In this document: piece after piece, positions 43,711 through 52,399 of the stretch
Numbering within the stretch: the first letter of the stretch is position 1
Layout of the letters: each line of letters starts with the position of its first letter
Assembly: GCF_000022065.1 (NCBI RefSeq)
Contig: NC_011898.1
Span: 2,979,501 to 3,043,500 of the forward strand
Direction: 5' to 3'
Length of the DNA stretch: 64,000 nt
Source of the DNA: Ruminiclostridium cellulolyticum H10
GTDB taxonomy: Bacteria; Bacillota; Clostridia; Acetivibrionales; DSM-1351
The notes under the pieces: generated by a model
Database searches by the model: none
What the model was told of the DNA's origin: nothing
Seen by the model: only the letters and a program-made list of their open reading frames with translations
Position numbers and translations under genes: made by a program

Positions 43711-45252
43711 TTGAAGTATATTGCTGACAAAATGAAATTTCTCGCTTTTACATTTCTGTCTCTGTTTTTTTCATTTATGTGGCTTCTCACTCTGCTGCTC
43801 CGGGCAGTATCAACCCCGCTTCCTAAACTCATATCACAGAAACCTCTGGTATTGATAGGTCTTGCAATCTCTGAGTTTTTAATACTTCTGGGAATTTACT
43901 ACATTGGACAGTTTTTACTCAGATTTAATGAGAAAAAAACTATCTTGGCAATTCTTGCAGTTTATATTATCGTACAGGTTATATATATATTAATGTTTCC
44001 TGTAAATGCGTATGAAGATGCAGCCATTGTGGAAGGTTTTGCAAGGGAATTTCTAAATGGTAAATTTTCTTCTCTCCAAATTGGCAATTATCTGGGCTAT
44101 TATCCAAACAACATAGGAATTACAGTTTTTTTCGCTTTTTTATATCTTTTTTTACCTGACACTCTTCTGACTCTGAGGTTCTGTAATGTTATATTTTCAA
44201 CCTTAACTGCCTGGCTGACCTATAAGCTTTATATTGAACTGTTCCCCAATGAAAGAAATTCTTCCGTCGGTGTACTGCTTCTTACGGTCTGTTTCCTGCC
44301 TGCAATTATTCTGAATAACCTTACATATGGTGATATTATAAGTACTTCCCTGTGTAGCGCAGGTCTGCTTTATGCTTCGAAATTTGTAAAAACCTCACTT
44401 TTAAAATATGCAGTGTATACAGCATTGTTACTAATGTTGGGAAATTTTATTAGAAGTGTGGCACTGTTGTTTTTACTTGCGGTCCTGCTATATTGGGCAT
44501 TAAACAGCAAATTATTCAGATGTGCAATAGATATGAAAAGAGTTATTGCGGGTACTGTTATAGCAGTTCTGGCTTTTTCACTGCCTCTCAAGATTTTCAG
44601 TTTCGTGGGGTTTAAGAGCGGGATTATCCAAGAACCGGTTGGTATTCATGCAAATCCTGTATGGCGGTGGATTAATATCGGATTCCCTTCGGACGGCAAA
44701 CTAGGCTACTGGGATGGAGGCCGGAATACGTCCATTTTTGTTTCACGTTATAATTGCAACCCCAAATTGGCTTCCAAATTCTTCATTCACGATATTATTG
44801 ATAAATACCGTAATATAGGCAAAAAAAATACCATTAAAGGATATACTAAAAAAACCTTCTGGACATGGACGGAAGGAACCTACAATGTTAATTTTTACGG
44901 TTTAAGCCAAGCACTCGAGCCGGAGAATTTCAAACTCTACGATACTCCCCTCATAAAATATGCAGAACCCGCTGACAAAACCTTTAGAGAGTCTATTGAC
45001 TGGTATTTGCATACCTACAACTGGATAACCCTTGCCCTTATGGCATTTTACCTCGGAAACTGTATAAAGCGAAAAGATTTTAGTACGGAGCTTCTAATAT
45101 ACACCATCTTATTTTATCTGGGGTTTTATTTCTTCTGGGAAGTAAAATCAAGATACCTGTTCGGTTTATACCCAATTCTTATAATACTGTCATACAATTC
45201 AATTGGATTAATTGTAAAAAAGGGTCAGCAGAAGTTTTTCCACCGACCCTAA
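43711..45252 (+). CDS. GT-C-like membrane glycosyltransferase (ArnT/PMT-type), putative
   Basis: 513 residues with about 11-12 transmembrane segments. An acidic motif YEDAA near 96-100 in the first large outside loop, followed by NYLGYYPNNIG, is like the catalytic loop of GT-C enzymes that use lipid-linked sugars. A soluble C-terminal-half loop has WRWINIGFP and WTWTEGTYN. Likely adds a sugar or mannose-like residue to a lipid, polymer or protein outside the cell. TTG start with GGAGGGG eight bases before. Single gene. Confidence 0.78.
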   Translation: MKYIADKMKFLAFTFLSLFFSFMWLLTLLLRAVSTPLPKLISQKPLVLIGLAISEFLILLGIYYIGQFLLRFNEKKTILAILAVYIIVQVIYILMFPVNAYEDAAIVEGFAREFLNGKFSSLQIGNYLGYYPNNIGITVFFAFLYLFLPDTLLTLRFCNVIFSTLTAWLTYKLYIELFPNERNSSVGVLLLTVCFLPAIILNNLTYGDIISTSLCSAGLLYASKFVKTSLLKYAVYTALLLMLGNFIRSVALLFLLAVLLYWALNSKLFRCAIDMKRVIAGTVIAVLAFSLPLKIFSFVGFKSGIIQEPVGIHANPVWRWINIGFPSDGKLGYWDGGRNTSIFVSRYNCNPKLASKFFIHDIIDKYRNIGKKNTIKGYTKKTFWTWTEGTYNVNFYGLSQALEPENFKLYDTPLIKYAEPADKTFRESIDWYLHTYNWITLALMAFYLGNCIKRKDFSTELLIYTILFYLGFYFFWEVKSRYLFGLYPILIILSYNSIGLIVKKGQQKFFHRP

Positions 45253-45274
45253 ACAAACTAAAATATGGATTTTT

Positions 45275-46399
45275 CTAAGCCAATTCTTTTGCTGATTCCT
45301 TTAATTGCTTGCGTATTTGTATTTTTTGAGGACATTTCTGCTCACATATACCGCAGTCTACACATGCATCCGCTCGGTTTCCTTTGACCCATTCATTGGT
45401 TCCGATACTCTTATATTCTGCTTTAGCGTAATCAGTTAATCTATAAACACGATGATAATTCATATACTCAAATATTTTAGGAATATTAACCTCCTTGGGA
45501 CAAGGCATACAGTAATTGCATCCTGTACAGTAAAGTTCTGATAGCTTTTTGTTCTGCTCCATAGCTTCATTTATTGCATTTATTTCGTCGTCGGTAAGCT
45601 GCTGTCCGTTAGACGCTACCGTTACATTTTCCTCAACCATGGCCATACTTCCCATTCCTGATAATGCACAGGTAACGTTGGGATTTGAAATTACGAACCT
45701 CAAGGCGAGTTCAGCACTGCTTTTTGCCCCGCCGGGAATTAACTTATTGATTACTTCCGAAGGAGCCCCGAGTCTTCCCCCTCCAATAGGGCCCATTATC
45801 ACTACTCCTAGCCCTTTTTCATGTGCATGAACTATTCCGGCCTCATTGCTCCTGTCCAGCATATTGTACTGACATAAAACCGTCTCAAAGTATCCCGTAT
45901 CAATAAGTTTTATCATATTTTCAGCCTTGTCATGAAATGAAAAGGATAGGTGCTTTATCAAACCTTCATCTTTTGCTTTTAATGCAGCTGAAAGCGGGCC
46001 ATCTTTGACATTTATTTTCTGTTCAAAAGACTCAAGACTTATTCCCCACATATGATAAAAATCTATATAATCAGTATCAAGTTTCTTTAACGAGTTTTCC
46101 AGTCTTTCTCGGTAATGATCACCTGAAGCATCTTCGATTGGGTTTTTTGTTGAAAGGTAAATTTTGTCCCTCCAGCCCTTTATGGCTTTGCCTACAATCT
46201 CTTCACTCTGCTTTTCACAGTAGTATGGTGCTGTATCAATATAGTTCACACCCAACTCGAAAGCCCTATGTATCATCCTTATGCTCTCTTCAGTATCAAA
46301 GACCATTTTACCGTCAATATTTGTTTGCGGTAATCTCATTGCACCAAATCCCAAAGTTGATATATTTATACCTGTATTACCCAATTTACGGTATTGCAT
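45275..46399 (-). CDS. Aldo/keto reductase with C-terminal ferredoxin domain
   Basis: 374 residues from the ATG at 46399 (AAGGAGG eight bases upstream; the longer frame has no such site). N-terminal AKR barrel: LGFGAMRLP near 17, catalytic Asp/Tyr in YIDTAPYY near 56, Lys in LSTKNP, His in YHMWG. C-terminal 4Fe-4S motifs CTGCNYCMPCPKEVNIP and CVDCGICEQKCPQ. Such fusions are common in anaerobes; electrons may come from ferredoxin rather than NADPH. Substrate unknown. Confidence 0.9.
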   Translation of the reverse strand: MQYRKLGNTGINISTLGFGAMRLPQTNIDGKMVFDTEESIRMIHRAFELGVNYIDTAPYYCEKQSEEIVGKAIKGWRDKIYLSTKNPIEDASGDHYRERLENSLKKLDTDYIDFYHMWGISLESFEQKINVKDGPLSAALKAKDEGLIKHLSFSFHDKAENMIKLIDTGYFETVLCQYNMLDRSNEAGIVHAHEKGLGVVIMGPIGGGRLGAPSEVINKLIPGGAKSSAELALRFVISNPNVTCALSGMGSMAMVEENVTVASNGQQLTDDEINAINEAMEQNKKLSELYCTGCNYCMPCPKEVNIPKIFEYMNYHRVYRLTDYAKAEYKSIGTNEWVKGNRADACVDCGICEQKCPQKIQIRKQLKESAKELA

Positions 46400-46472
46400 A
46401 CTCTTATCCTCCTTGTTTTCGACTGTAGTTAATGAGTAAATTATATCATTTCCCCCATTCATTTTACAGTAC

Positions 46473-47402
46473 TTACTTAATTATCTTCTGTACCATCCTT
46501 AATTCCTTTAAGAAATGATTTGCCTCTCTTAGTACGTGATCGCTTAGCAGCGGCAAAATAATTGACCTTATTTTGCAATCTAGGATTCCTTCTGTCCCCT
46601 GCTCCTTAAAGTTTTTAATATCAGTCGTTGCCTCTACACTTCTACTAGTAACCTGTGGAAGAAGCTCCAACTGATTTATTGCCATCTTTGCTGTGTTAGT
46701 AAGTTCTGTAAATATGTTTACAAATTCATTTGCCTGCTGTATCAGGTTCTCCTCCGACGGGTCAAGTAACCCTCTTATAAATTTGCCGTGCTCGCCCATA
46801 ATATTATCCCAGAATGCTTCCATACCCGCTGCATCTCTTGGTGTTTCCAAAAGGCCATGTGAGCTTTCAAGTCTCTGGAGGAGCTGCAAATAGTGTTCAG
46901 CCTCACGAGTCACATGATCCAGCATTAAGGGATAAATTGTAGTAAACATTTTACAGGACAAAACATTTGAAAGTACCATTTTCTTTGTCTGAATAATTTT
47001 TTCCAGTAATGCCATAATACGCTGGTTTAACATACTTACAGCCTTAGGAGGCATTGTTTTTGATACAGGTCTGATACTCGTTAATAAGGAAACTTCCATT
47101 TGTGTAATGTTTGTATTTATTTTTATCCCGGTATAGTACTGTGTTACCATTTCCGCTTTTAGCGTGTATGGTGTAACTATATCTCCAAACATTAGATTTT
47201 GTGTAGGTACTACACCATTTGCCATCAATACTGTCTCTTTTAATAATTCTTCCAGATTATTAATGGTTTTTTCCAACTCAGGCACCATCCCCTGATCCCT
47301 CGGCATAAGTGCAGCAATTGTAAATATCAGATGTTCCTTAATGATTCTTAAAAAGAAAAGATTCGTTTCGATAGAATGTATTACATACTCCATTTCAGTC
47401 AT
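46473..47402 (-). CDS. DUF2935 domain protein
   Basis: 309 residues from the ATG at 47402 (GGAGGG seven bases upstream; an ATG five codons earlier overlaps that site). Two similar helical halves, each with His and Glu ligands: FFLRIIKEHLIF near 15-26 with DHVTREAEHYL near 155-165, and WDNIMGEHGKFI with DHVLREANHFL near the C-terminus. Such repeats are predicted to bind metal and are hemerythrin-like. Function unknown; the third helical metal-binding protein in this window. Confidence 0.85.
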   Translation of the reverse strand: MTEMEYVIHSIETNLFFLRIIKEHLIFTIAALMPRDQGMVPELEKTINNLEELLKETVLMANGVVPTQNLMFGDIVTPYTLKAEMVTQYYTGIKINTNITQMEVSLLTSIRPVSKTMPPKAVSMLNQRIMALLEKIIQTKKMVLSNVLSCKMFTTIYPLMLDHVTREAEHYLQLLQRLESSHGLLETPRDAAGMEAFWDNIMGEHGKFIRGLLDPSEENLIQQANEFVNIFTELTNTAKMAINQLELLPQVTSRSVEATTDIKNFKEQGTEGILDCKIRSIILPLLSDHVLREANHFLKELRMVQKIIK

Positions 47403-47462
47403 AGCATTTCCCTCCATGTGCCCGTACAACCCTGCAGTTGTCCTAAAGAATTTGCCAAGCAT

Positions 47463-47494
47463 AATCAAACCCAACTTTTTGATTGGGTTTGATT
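47463..47494. other. 12-bp perfect hairpin upstream of the DUF2935 gene
   Basis: AATCAAACCCAA / TTGGGTTTGATT (47463-47474 with 47483-47494), 8-base loop. Lies between the stop of the GGDEF/HD-GYP gene and the DUF2935 gene on the same strand. There is no long T-run, so terminator activity is uncertain. Confidence 0.6.
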
Positions 47495-47551
47495 AATGAC
47501 AATATATAATATGTAGACTTTATGAAGAATGTACATGAAAATAAAATAAAC

Positions 47552-49384
47552 TTAAATATTATTTGCAATCTGTTTCAATAATTCAAATAGTTCCGGATTG
47601 AATTTGTGCTTTTCACCCTCCATTATCTGGATTGCTTCATCCTTGCTGAAGGCTGCACGATAGCATCTGTTTTCACTAAGTGCATCAAAAATATCTGCTA
47701 GCACTATAATTTGAGAATAGAGCGGAAGGTCTTTTTTCTTAAAGTATCCTGAGCCATCTATATACTCATGGTGATAAAATATGTATTCGGCAACAAATTT
47801 AAGATTTTCACGGCTTTTAGCATACTGGTAGCTGTAAAACGCATGCATTTTTATTTTTTCGTATTCCTCTGGTGTAAGTTTGCCGGGTTTGTTTAGAATT
47901 TTAGGATTAACGTACAGTTTTCCTATATCGTGGTTGGCAGCTGCAAGCCTCACCTTTTCACATTCATCCGCCGGAAGGCCGTAAGCCTCTGCCAGTGCCA
48001 TACTGATAGCGGCAACTCTCTTACTGTGAAGCATAACCTCCCTATAGGCATCAGTATTTGAATAAACTTCGAAGTTAACATAATCAAGTCCATTGCTTAC
48101 CAACGCCTCACGGATTTTCTGCTCCATAAGATTTTGTGGAATCTGGTTATCAGTCAAAATCACGAATGATAAAGAAACTGAGCCATAAATGCCGTCGTAT
48201 TCTCTGAAACATGATGTAATACAGTATTTTAGCTTGCTGTACTCCTCTATTGATAGTAAACGGTTTGCTTTAAAATTGACTCTGTAAATTTCTCCAATAA
48301 CATTGAATCTGTTATATCTTGATAGATTCTTTGCAATGTTAAATGAAACTGATTCAAATAGCTGAAGGTCTTCATCCGAAGTAACCACCACATTTTTGCC
48401 AATTCTCTTTGCCGTATACAGTGCATCATCAGCACTTCTGATAAGCTCCATATAGTCTATTACCTTGCAGGATTCACCCAGAACTGACACTCCTAGACTA
48501 ACGCTGAGACTGCTTTCCTCATATTTTAAAGTATTAAACTCTCTGCGGATTGTTTCAGCTATCTCCACAATTTCCTTGGAGCCAATCCCTTTTGTAAGCA
48601 GAAGAAATTCTTCACCACCATATCGTATAGCATACACAGGGAGATTATTTATGGCATTTTTAATAACACCTACCAACATCCTGATAACATTATCACCTGC
48701 CAGGTGTCCATAAGTGTCATTTATATTCTTGAAATTGTCCAAATCAAGTATTATTGCACCATTTATCCCAACCATACTTTCTTCCCAGTTATCCAGAAGT
48801 TGTGAAAGATAAAGTCTGTTATAAAGACCTGTCAATCCATCATGTTCTGCTGAATCTCTAAGTTTTGAAAAAAGCATTGCATTTTCAAAGTATATACAAA
48901 TCTGGCCTTTAATTAGCTGAAGTAAACCCTTCTTTTCCTCATCAATCATGTCAACCAATTCATGGTGGATAACAAGATAACCATACAAATCACGTTTGGA
49001 AATACACAGTACACCAAGTGAGCCGGAGTTGTATCCGAATAATTCCTTCCCCTGTGCCTTCAAGTTCTGTATATATAAATCAGTATTGGGCAGAAATGAA
49101 GGATCCATTTTCATCTTTGCAATATCATCAGGAGTGTATATCGTACAATCCAAACCAAGAACCCCTGCTATTACATCCTTTAAATAGCTTACGAGATCCT
49201 GAAAATGCAGGATGTTCCCCATATACTCATTAATGTCTATCAGTACAGATACCGCAGCAAGTCTGTTTTCGAGACTTTTTACCTTGAAAGTAAGGTTTGC
49301 ATATTCCTGATTTAGTTCCATTAGCAGTTCAATGCCTTTCTCTATTGAAGAAGCAACATTGAACTGTGCATTATCCTCGTACAT
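47552..49384 (-). CDS. GAF-GGDEF-HD-GYP cyclic-di-GMP signalling protein
   Basis: 610 residues, no membrane segment. Coiled coil near 15-50, GAF-like sensor (about 50-185), GGDEF diguanylate cyclase domain with intact active site GGEEF near 255-259, then HD-GYP phosphodiesterase with HDIGK near 483, HHEYIDGSGYF near 536-547. The GYP triad reads GYF. No RxxD inhibitory site is evident just before GGEEF. One protein thus carries both synthesis and breakdown domains; net activity cannot be predicted. ATG with AAAGG. Confidence 0.92.
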   Translation of the reverse strand: MYEDNAQFNVASSIEKGIELLMELNQEYANLTFKVKSLENRLAAVSVLIDINEYMGNILHFQDLVSYLKDVIAGVLGLDCTIYTPDDIAKMKMDPSFLPNTDLYIQNLKAQGKELFGYNSGSLGVLCISKRDLYGYLVIHHELVDMIDEEKKGLLQLIKGQICIYFENAMLFSKLRDSAEHDGLTGLYNRLYLSQLLDNWEESMVGINGAIILDLDNFKNINDTYGHLAGDNVIRMLVGVIKNAINNLPVYAIRYGGEEFLLLTKGIGSKEIVEIAETIRREFNTLKYEESSLSVSLGVSVLGESCKVIDYMELIRSADDALYTAKRIGKNVVVTSDEDLQLFESVSFNIAKNLSRYNRFNVIGEIYRVNFKANRLLSIEEYSKLKYCITSCFREYDGIYGSVSLSFVILTDNQIPQNLMEQKIREALVSNGLDYVNFEVYSNTDAYREVMLHSKRVAAISMALAEAYGLPADECEKVRLAAANHDIGKLYVNPKILNKPGKLTPEEYEKIKMHAFYSYQYAKSRENLKFVAEYIFYHHEYIDGSGYFKKKDLPLYSQIIVLADIFDALSENRCYRAAFSKDEAIQIMEGEKHKFNPELFELLKQIANNI

Positions 49385-49686
49385 ACAAAAACCTTTCTAA
49401 AATTTAGTTTTATTGTAAATAAATTATCCCTTATAACTTATATCGTACAAAGTTGTATGTTTATTTATGAGCAAATAGTCTTATTTTAATATAAATTATC
49501 AAAATTAATAGAAAAATAACTATTTACAAATAATTACATATATGTTAATATTGTAATCAAGGATAAATATTATATCACACACAAACAAAAAGGAACTTGG
49601 GGTAAGGGGACTCCGGGTTCCTTTTTGCATAATTTGGGAACAATTGAGATATACTATATAAAACAATACCAGAATGGTGAAATGTC
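49385..49686. other. Intergenic stretch with a stand-alone terminator-like hairpin
   Basis: 302 AT-rich bases between divergent genes. Apart from the hairpin at 49587-49626 I see no gene. Confidence 0.5.
49587..49626. terminator. Terminator-like hairpin upstream of the 66-residue gene
   Basis: 10-bp stem AAAAAGGAAC / GTTCCTTTTT (49587-49596 with 49617-49626), 20-base G-rich loop. On the minus strand it could end the long biosynthetic operon after running antisense through 49687-49887; on the plus strand it would be a leader attenuator or the end of a small RNA. Confidence 0.55.
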
Positions 49687-49887
49687 ATGATAATTAGAGT
49701 ACCCCCAAATAAAAATATGACTGAAGGAAGTCTAATAGCATTAACAAAAAACGACGTTTTTATAGGTTATGCCGAAATAATTATATCAACAGATGAAGCC
49801 TTAATGCTTAGTGTGGACAACAAGGCTGTCAAAACCTTCAACGAATTATTTGGAGAACAAATTCCATTTACTATAGATTTTTTTTAA
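49687..49887 (+). CDS. Hypothetical protein, 66 residues
   Basis: Short beta-rich sequence: MIIRVPPNKNMTEGSLIAL, VFIGYAEIIIS, LMLSVDNKAVKTFNELFGEQIPF. ATG with a weak GGTGA site. It overlaps the end of the CYTH gene by 4 bases in a tail-to-tail arrangement. No family recognised. Confidence 0.6.
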   Translation: MIIRVPPNKNMTEGSLIALTKNDVFIGYAEIIISTDEALMLSVDNKAVKTFNELFGEQIPFTIDFF

Positions 49888-50552
49888 ATTTGCGTTAAAT
49901 CCACTGCCCTTTTGAACTTTGAATCGAAATTGGGTTTAAGAAAGCTATATTTCTTTTCAAGTTCATCTGTTACTGTTTTTAATCTGCCCCTATGAGAGTA
50001 ATCTGATTTCAGCTCAATTTCTATCTGGTATTCTTTTTTTGATACATTGTTTTTAAGATTTACATATGTGACACTGTCGAAAGCGACCTCAAAGGAAAAC
50101 TCATTTTTTGTAAACAATATCTTCTCACGATTTTTTTCGACCCGTATTACTTTATGAAAATCCTTTGGTTTGAACATTTCGGTAAACTCTTTGCAGTATA
50201 GTTCCATTAATGCCCAATTGTCATCGAGATTTTCCGAAATAATTTCTTTTTCATATTCAAATCGTGCCAGCTGACCATCACTGCTGTTACAGGTTTTATT
50301 GGGAATATCCTTTTTTATGGTTATACTTTTTCTTTTACTATCCGTCCGAATTCTAAGTATTACATTCTGCCTGTACAAGTCTCCTCCGTCAGTATCAAAA
50401 TAATCGTCTTTGCTTTCTTTTACTTTTACGGGGTCGGCCTTGTAATTTTTCAAAAAGGTTGAAACCCCCATTCGGACTTGTTCAAAAAGAACACCGTTTT
50501 CCGAGCCAATTACATATTTCTTCTCTACTTCTATGTTTTTTCCCTTTTTCAT
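49884..50552 (-). CDS. CYTH domain protein (triphosphate tunnel phosphohydrolase or cyclase)
   Basis: 222 residues. The N-terminal EVEKK (ExExK, near 9-13) and following charged strands (RIRTDSKRKSITIKK, YEKEII, VEKNREKILF, YQIEIELKS) are the signature of the CYTH/triphosphate tunnel fold, which hydrolyses triphosphates or makes cyclic nucleotides with metal. Its ATG overlaps the stop of the BtrH-like gene (ATGA), so it is the last gene of the biosynthetic operon and translationally coupled to it. In this context it may act on a phosphorylated intermediate or nucleotide by-product; that is inference. Confidence 0.85.
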   Translation of the reverse strand: MKKGKNIEVEKKYVIGSENGVLFEQVRMGVSTFLKNYKADPVKVKESKDDYFDTDGGDLYRQNVILRIRTDSKRKSITIKKDIPNKTCNSSDGQLARFEYEKEIISENLDDNWALMELYCKEFTEMFKPKDFHKVIRVEKNREKILFTKNEFSFEVAFDSVTYVNLKNNVSKKEYQIEIELKSDYSHRGRLKTVTDELEKKYSFLKPNFDSKFKRAVDLTQI

Positions 50553-52099
50553 AAAAACACCTCATCGGAAAGTGTCAAAGCAAATATATGAACATTTCTT
50601 TTGTTAGGTAAATGAATTTTCACTACACATCCGGGTTCTATACGGTATCTCTTTGCAAATAGCCTTGCATTAAAACTGTGATACCTTGTCCTGCCGTTTC
50701 TTCTTTCCGCTGCGGCCCCGGTCCAATAAGCCCTTTCCCCAAAAATAGGAGGCTGAAAGAAGTCAGAAAAGTCAGCAGTTATTACCCTTTTTGATCCGTC
50801 AGAATACTCTACTACTATCTTCTCATTATAGCTCCCAAACTCGGAACAGCCAAGGATGCTGATGTATTGTGCATTTATTTGCGGTATGCAAACCACCTGA
50901 CCGTTACAGCTTATATTATCCGATCGGTCAGGCAAATAACTATAATTAAAAGAGAAATTACCTTTCTTCCATTCCTCGTTTACTACTACATCCTGAAATA
51001 TATAGTGTGTTCCTTCTCCTGTAATATCAGCTCTGGAATCGTCTCTAAAGGATTCTTCAAAAGCCTGATTGTTATAATATTCTGTGATATCAACAAAGTG
51101 ATTGATAAGTTTTTTTTCAGATTCACTGACAATCAGAGTCTTCATAAGGTTAAGAAGTAATGCATCTCCCTCGGCAGCAATTTTGCACAAATCGTCTTTT
51201 CTCTCTTTAGATATTTTCTCACAGCGTCGACTTGCCTTGCCAAGAGCATTTATTACCTTACTTCTGATATCTTCAATCTTTTTTTTCGTTTTCTGCAAAT
51301 GGACAAGATCGAAGCTTTTATGTACGCACTGTTCTTCCAGTACATGGAATATAGGTTCAAGACATCCACAGAAACGCAGCCTGTTGAAAACAATATTACT
51401 ATCAAAATCCTTTGTTCCATCAAAGTTTTGGATTAAGTTTATCAACTCGCTTTTTCCATCCATTATTGACAGTGCAATATTAATAGCCTTGTTTGTATCA
51501 AGTTCCACCTCTTCATCCTGATACATGGAGTAAATGCTGTCCGCACATGTTGCTGATTGACTTCGAAATTGTTTGTTTGAGTCCAACCATATGTTTTTTA
51601 GCATGTCAAAAGTAATGTGAAGCGGAAAAAAAGCATTTTTATAGGTATCAAGAATGTCTCTGTAAAACTGGTCTTTAATGCAAAATGTTTTGTTGGACTC
51701 ATTGAATTCATTCACAAGTAATCCGTGATTAAGCCTGAAACCCATATTTTTGTAATACATATTGTAAAATAATGAATTATACTTTACAATCATTATTATC
51801 GGCCTGCCGAATAGAATTTCCTCTGCTGCCATTGAAATTACATCTTCCGGTGTACATCCGCTGCAATCAATCTTTTCAAGCCTTAAACCCATTTTACAAA
51901 GAATTTTATTGGAATAAACCGATATATCTTGTTGAGAATGATTTTCAAAGTTTCCTGCAATACTGTGTAAAAAGCAGTAATAAAAATAGTTATCATGGTT
52001 AAAATAACCTGCTGCTGCGGCAATCGGAGACTGTATGCAATCAACATTTTGATAGCCAAAACCGTTTTTGTATAGACTGATATCCAAGGCCTTCCCCAT
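50549..52099 (-). CDS. BtrH-like acyl-ACP acyltransferase fused to a C-terminal beta-sandwich
   Basis: 516 residues. The first 200 resemble the N-terminal domain of butirosin BtrH, a cysteine-peptidase-like fold that moves an acyl group from an ACP to an amine. Candidate triad: Cys21 (NVDC), His125 (LNHGLLV) and Asp143 (IKDQ). A helical middle part follows, then a C-terminal region of about 130 residues (after 385) with ISILGCSEFGSYNEKIVVEYSDGS and VHIFALTLSDE, the pattern of a carbohydrate-binding-like beta-sandwich. BtrH itself has no such extension, as far as I know. Directly follows the ACP gene; probably uses that ACP. ATG with AAGGTGG. Confidence 0.75.
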   Translation of the reverse strand: MGKALDISLYKNGFGYQNVDCIQSPIAAAAGYFNHDNYFYYCFLHSIAGNFENHSQQDISVYSNKILCKMGLRLEKIDCSGCTPEDVISMAAEEILFGRPIIMIVKYNSLFYNMYYKNMGFRLNHGLLVNEFNESNKTFCIKDQFYRDILDTYKNAFFPLHITFDMLKNIWLDSNKQFRSQSATCADSIYSMYQDEEVELDTNKAINIALSIMDGKSELINLIQNFDGTKDFDSNIVFNRLRFCGCLEPIFHVLEEQCVHKSFDLVHLQKTKKKIEDIRSKVINALGKASRRCEKISKERKDDLCKIAAEGDALLLNLMKTLIVSESEKKLINHFVDITEYYNNQAFEESFRDDSRADITGEGTHYIFQDVVVNEEWKKGNFSFNYSYLPDRSDNISCNGQVVCIPQINAQYISILGCSEFGSYNEKIVVEYSDGSKRVITADFSDFFQPPIFGERAYWTGAAAERRNGRTRYHSFNARLFAKRYRIEPGCVVKIHLPNKRNVHIFALTLSDEVFL

Positions 52100-52128
52100 T
52101 TTAACCCCACCTTCTTTTAGTAATATTA

Positions 52129-52377
52129 CTAATCTTCAAGTTTCTGACTGATGACTTTTTCCAGCTTTTTTAATGTGTTGAGATTATCCAGTAAAAGTTC
52201 CTCATCATCAAATACAATATTTAATTTATCTTCCAGACCAATAATAATTTCGATAAAATTAACCGAATCGACGCCTACCCTGTTCAGGTTCTCATCTTCT
52301 GATACACAGTTTATTTGTCCGGGTTCAATGTTTAAAACAGAAGCAATTACTGATACGATCTGTTCTTTAATTTCCAT
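52129..52377 (-). CDS. Acyl carrier protein 1 (BtrI-like)
   Basis: 82 residues from the ATG at 52377, which has AAAGGAG seven bases upstream; the longer frame overlaps the ATP-grasp gene and is rejected. Phosphopantetheine attachment at Ser38 in GVDSVNFIE. Sits between the ATP-grasp ligase and the BtrH-like gene, so it most likely carries the aminoacyl chain. No phosphopantetheinyl transferase is in the window, so a housekeeping one must serve it. Confidence 0.92.
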   Translation of the reverse strand: MEIKEQIVSVIASVLNIEPGQINCVSEDENLNRVGVDSVNFIEIIIGLEDKLNIVFDDEELLLDNLNTLKKLEKVISQKLED

Positions 52378-52399
52378 AAAACATTTCTCCTTTAATAAA

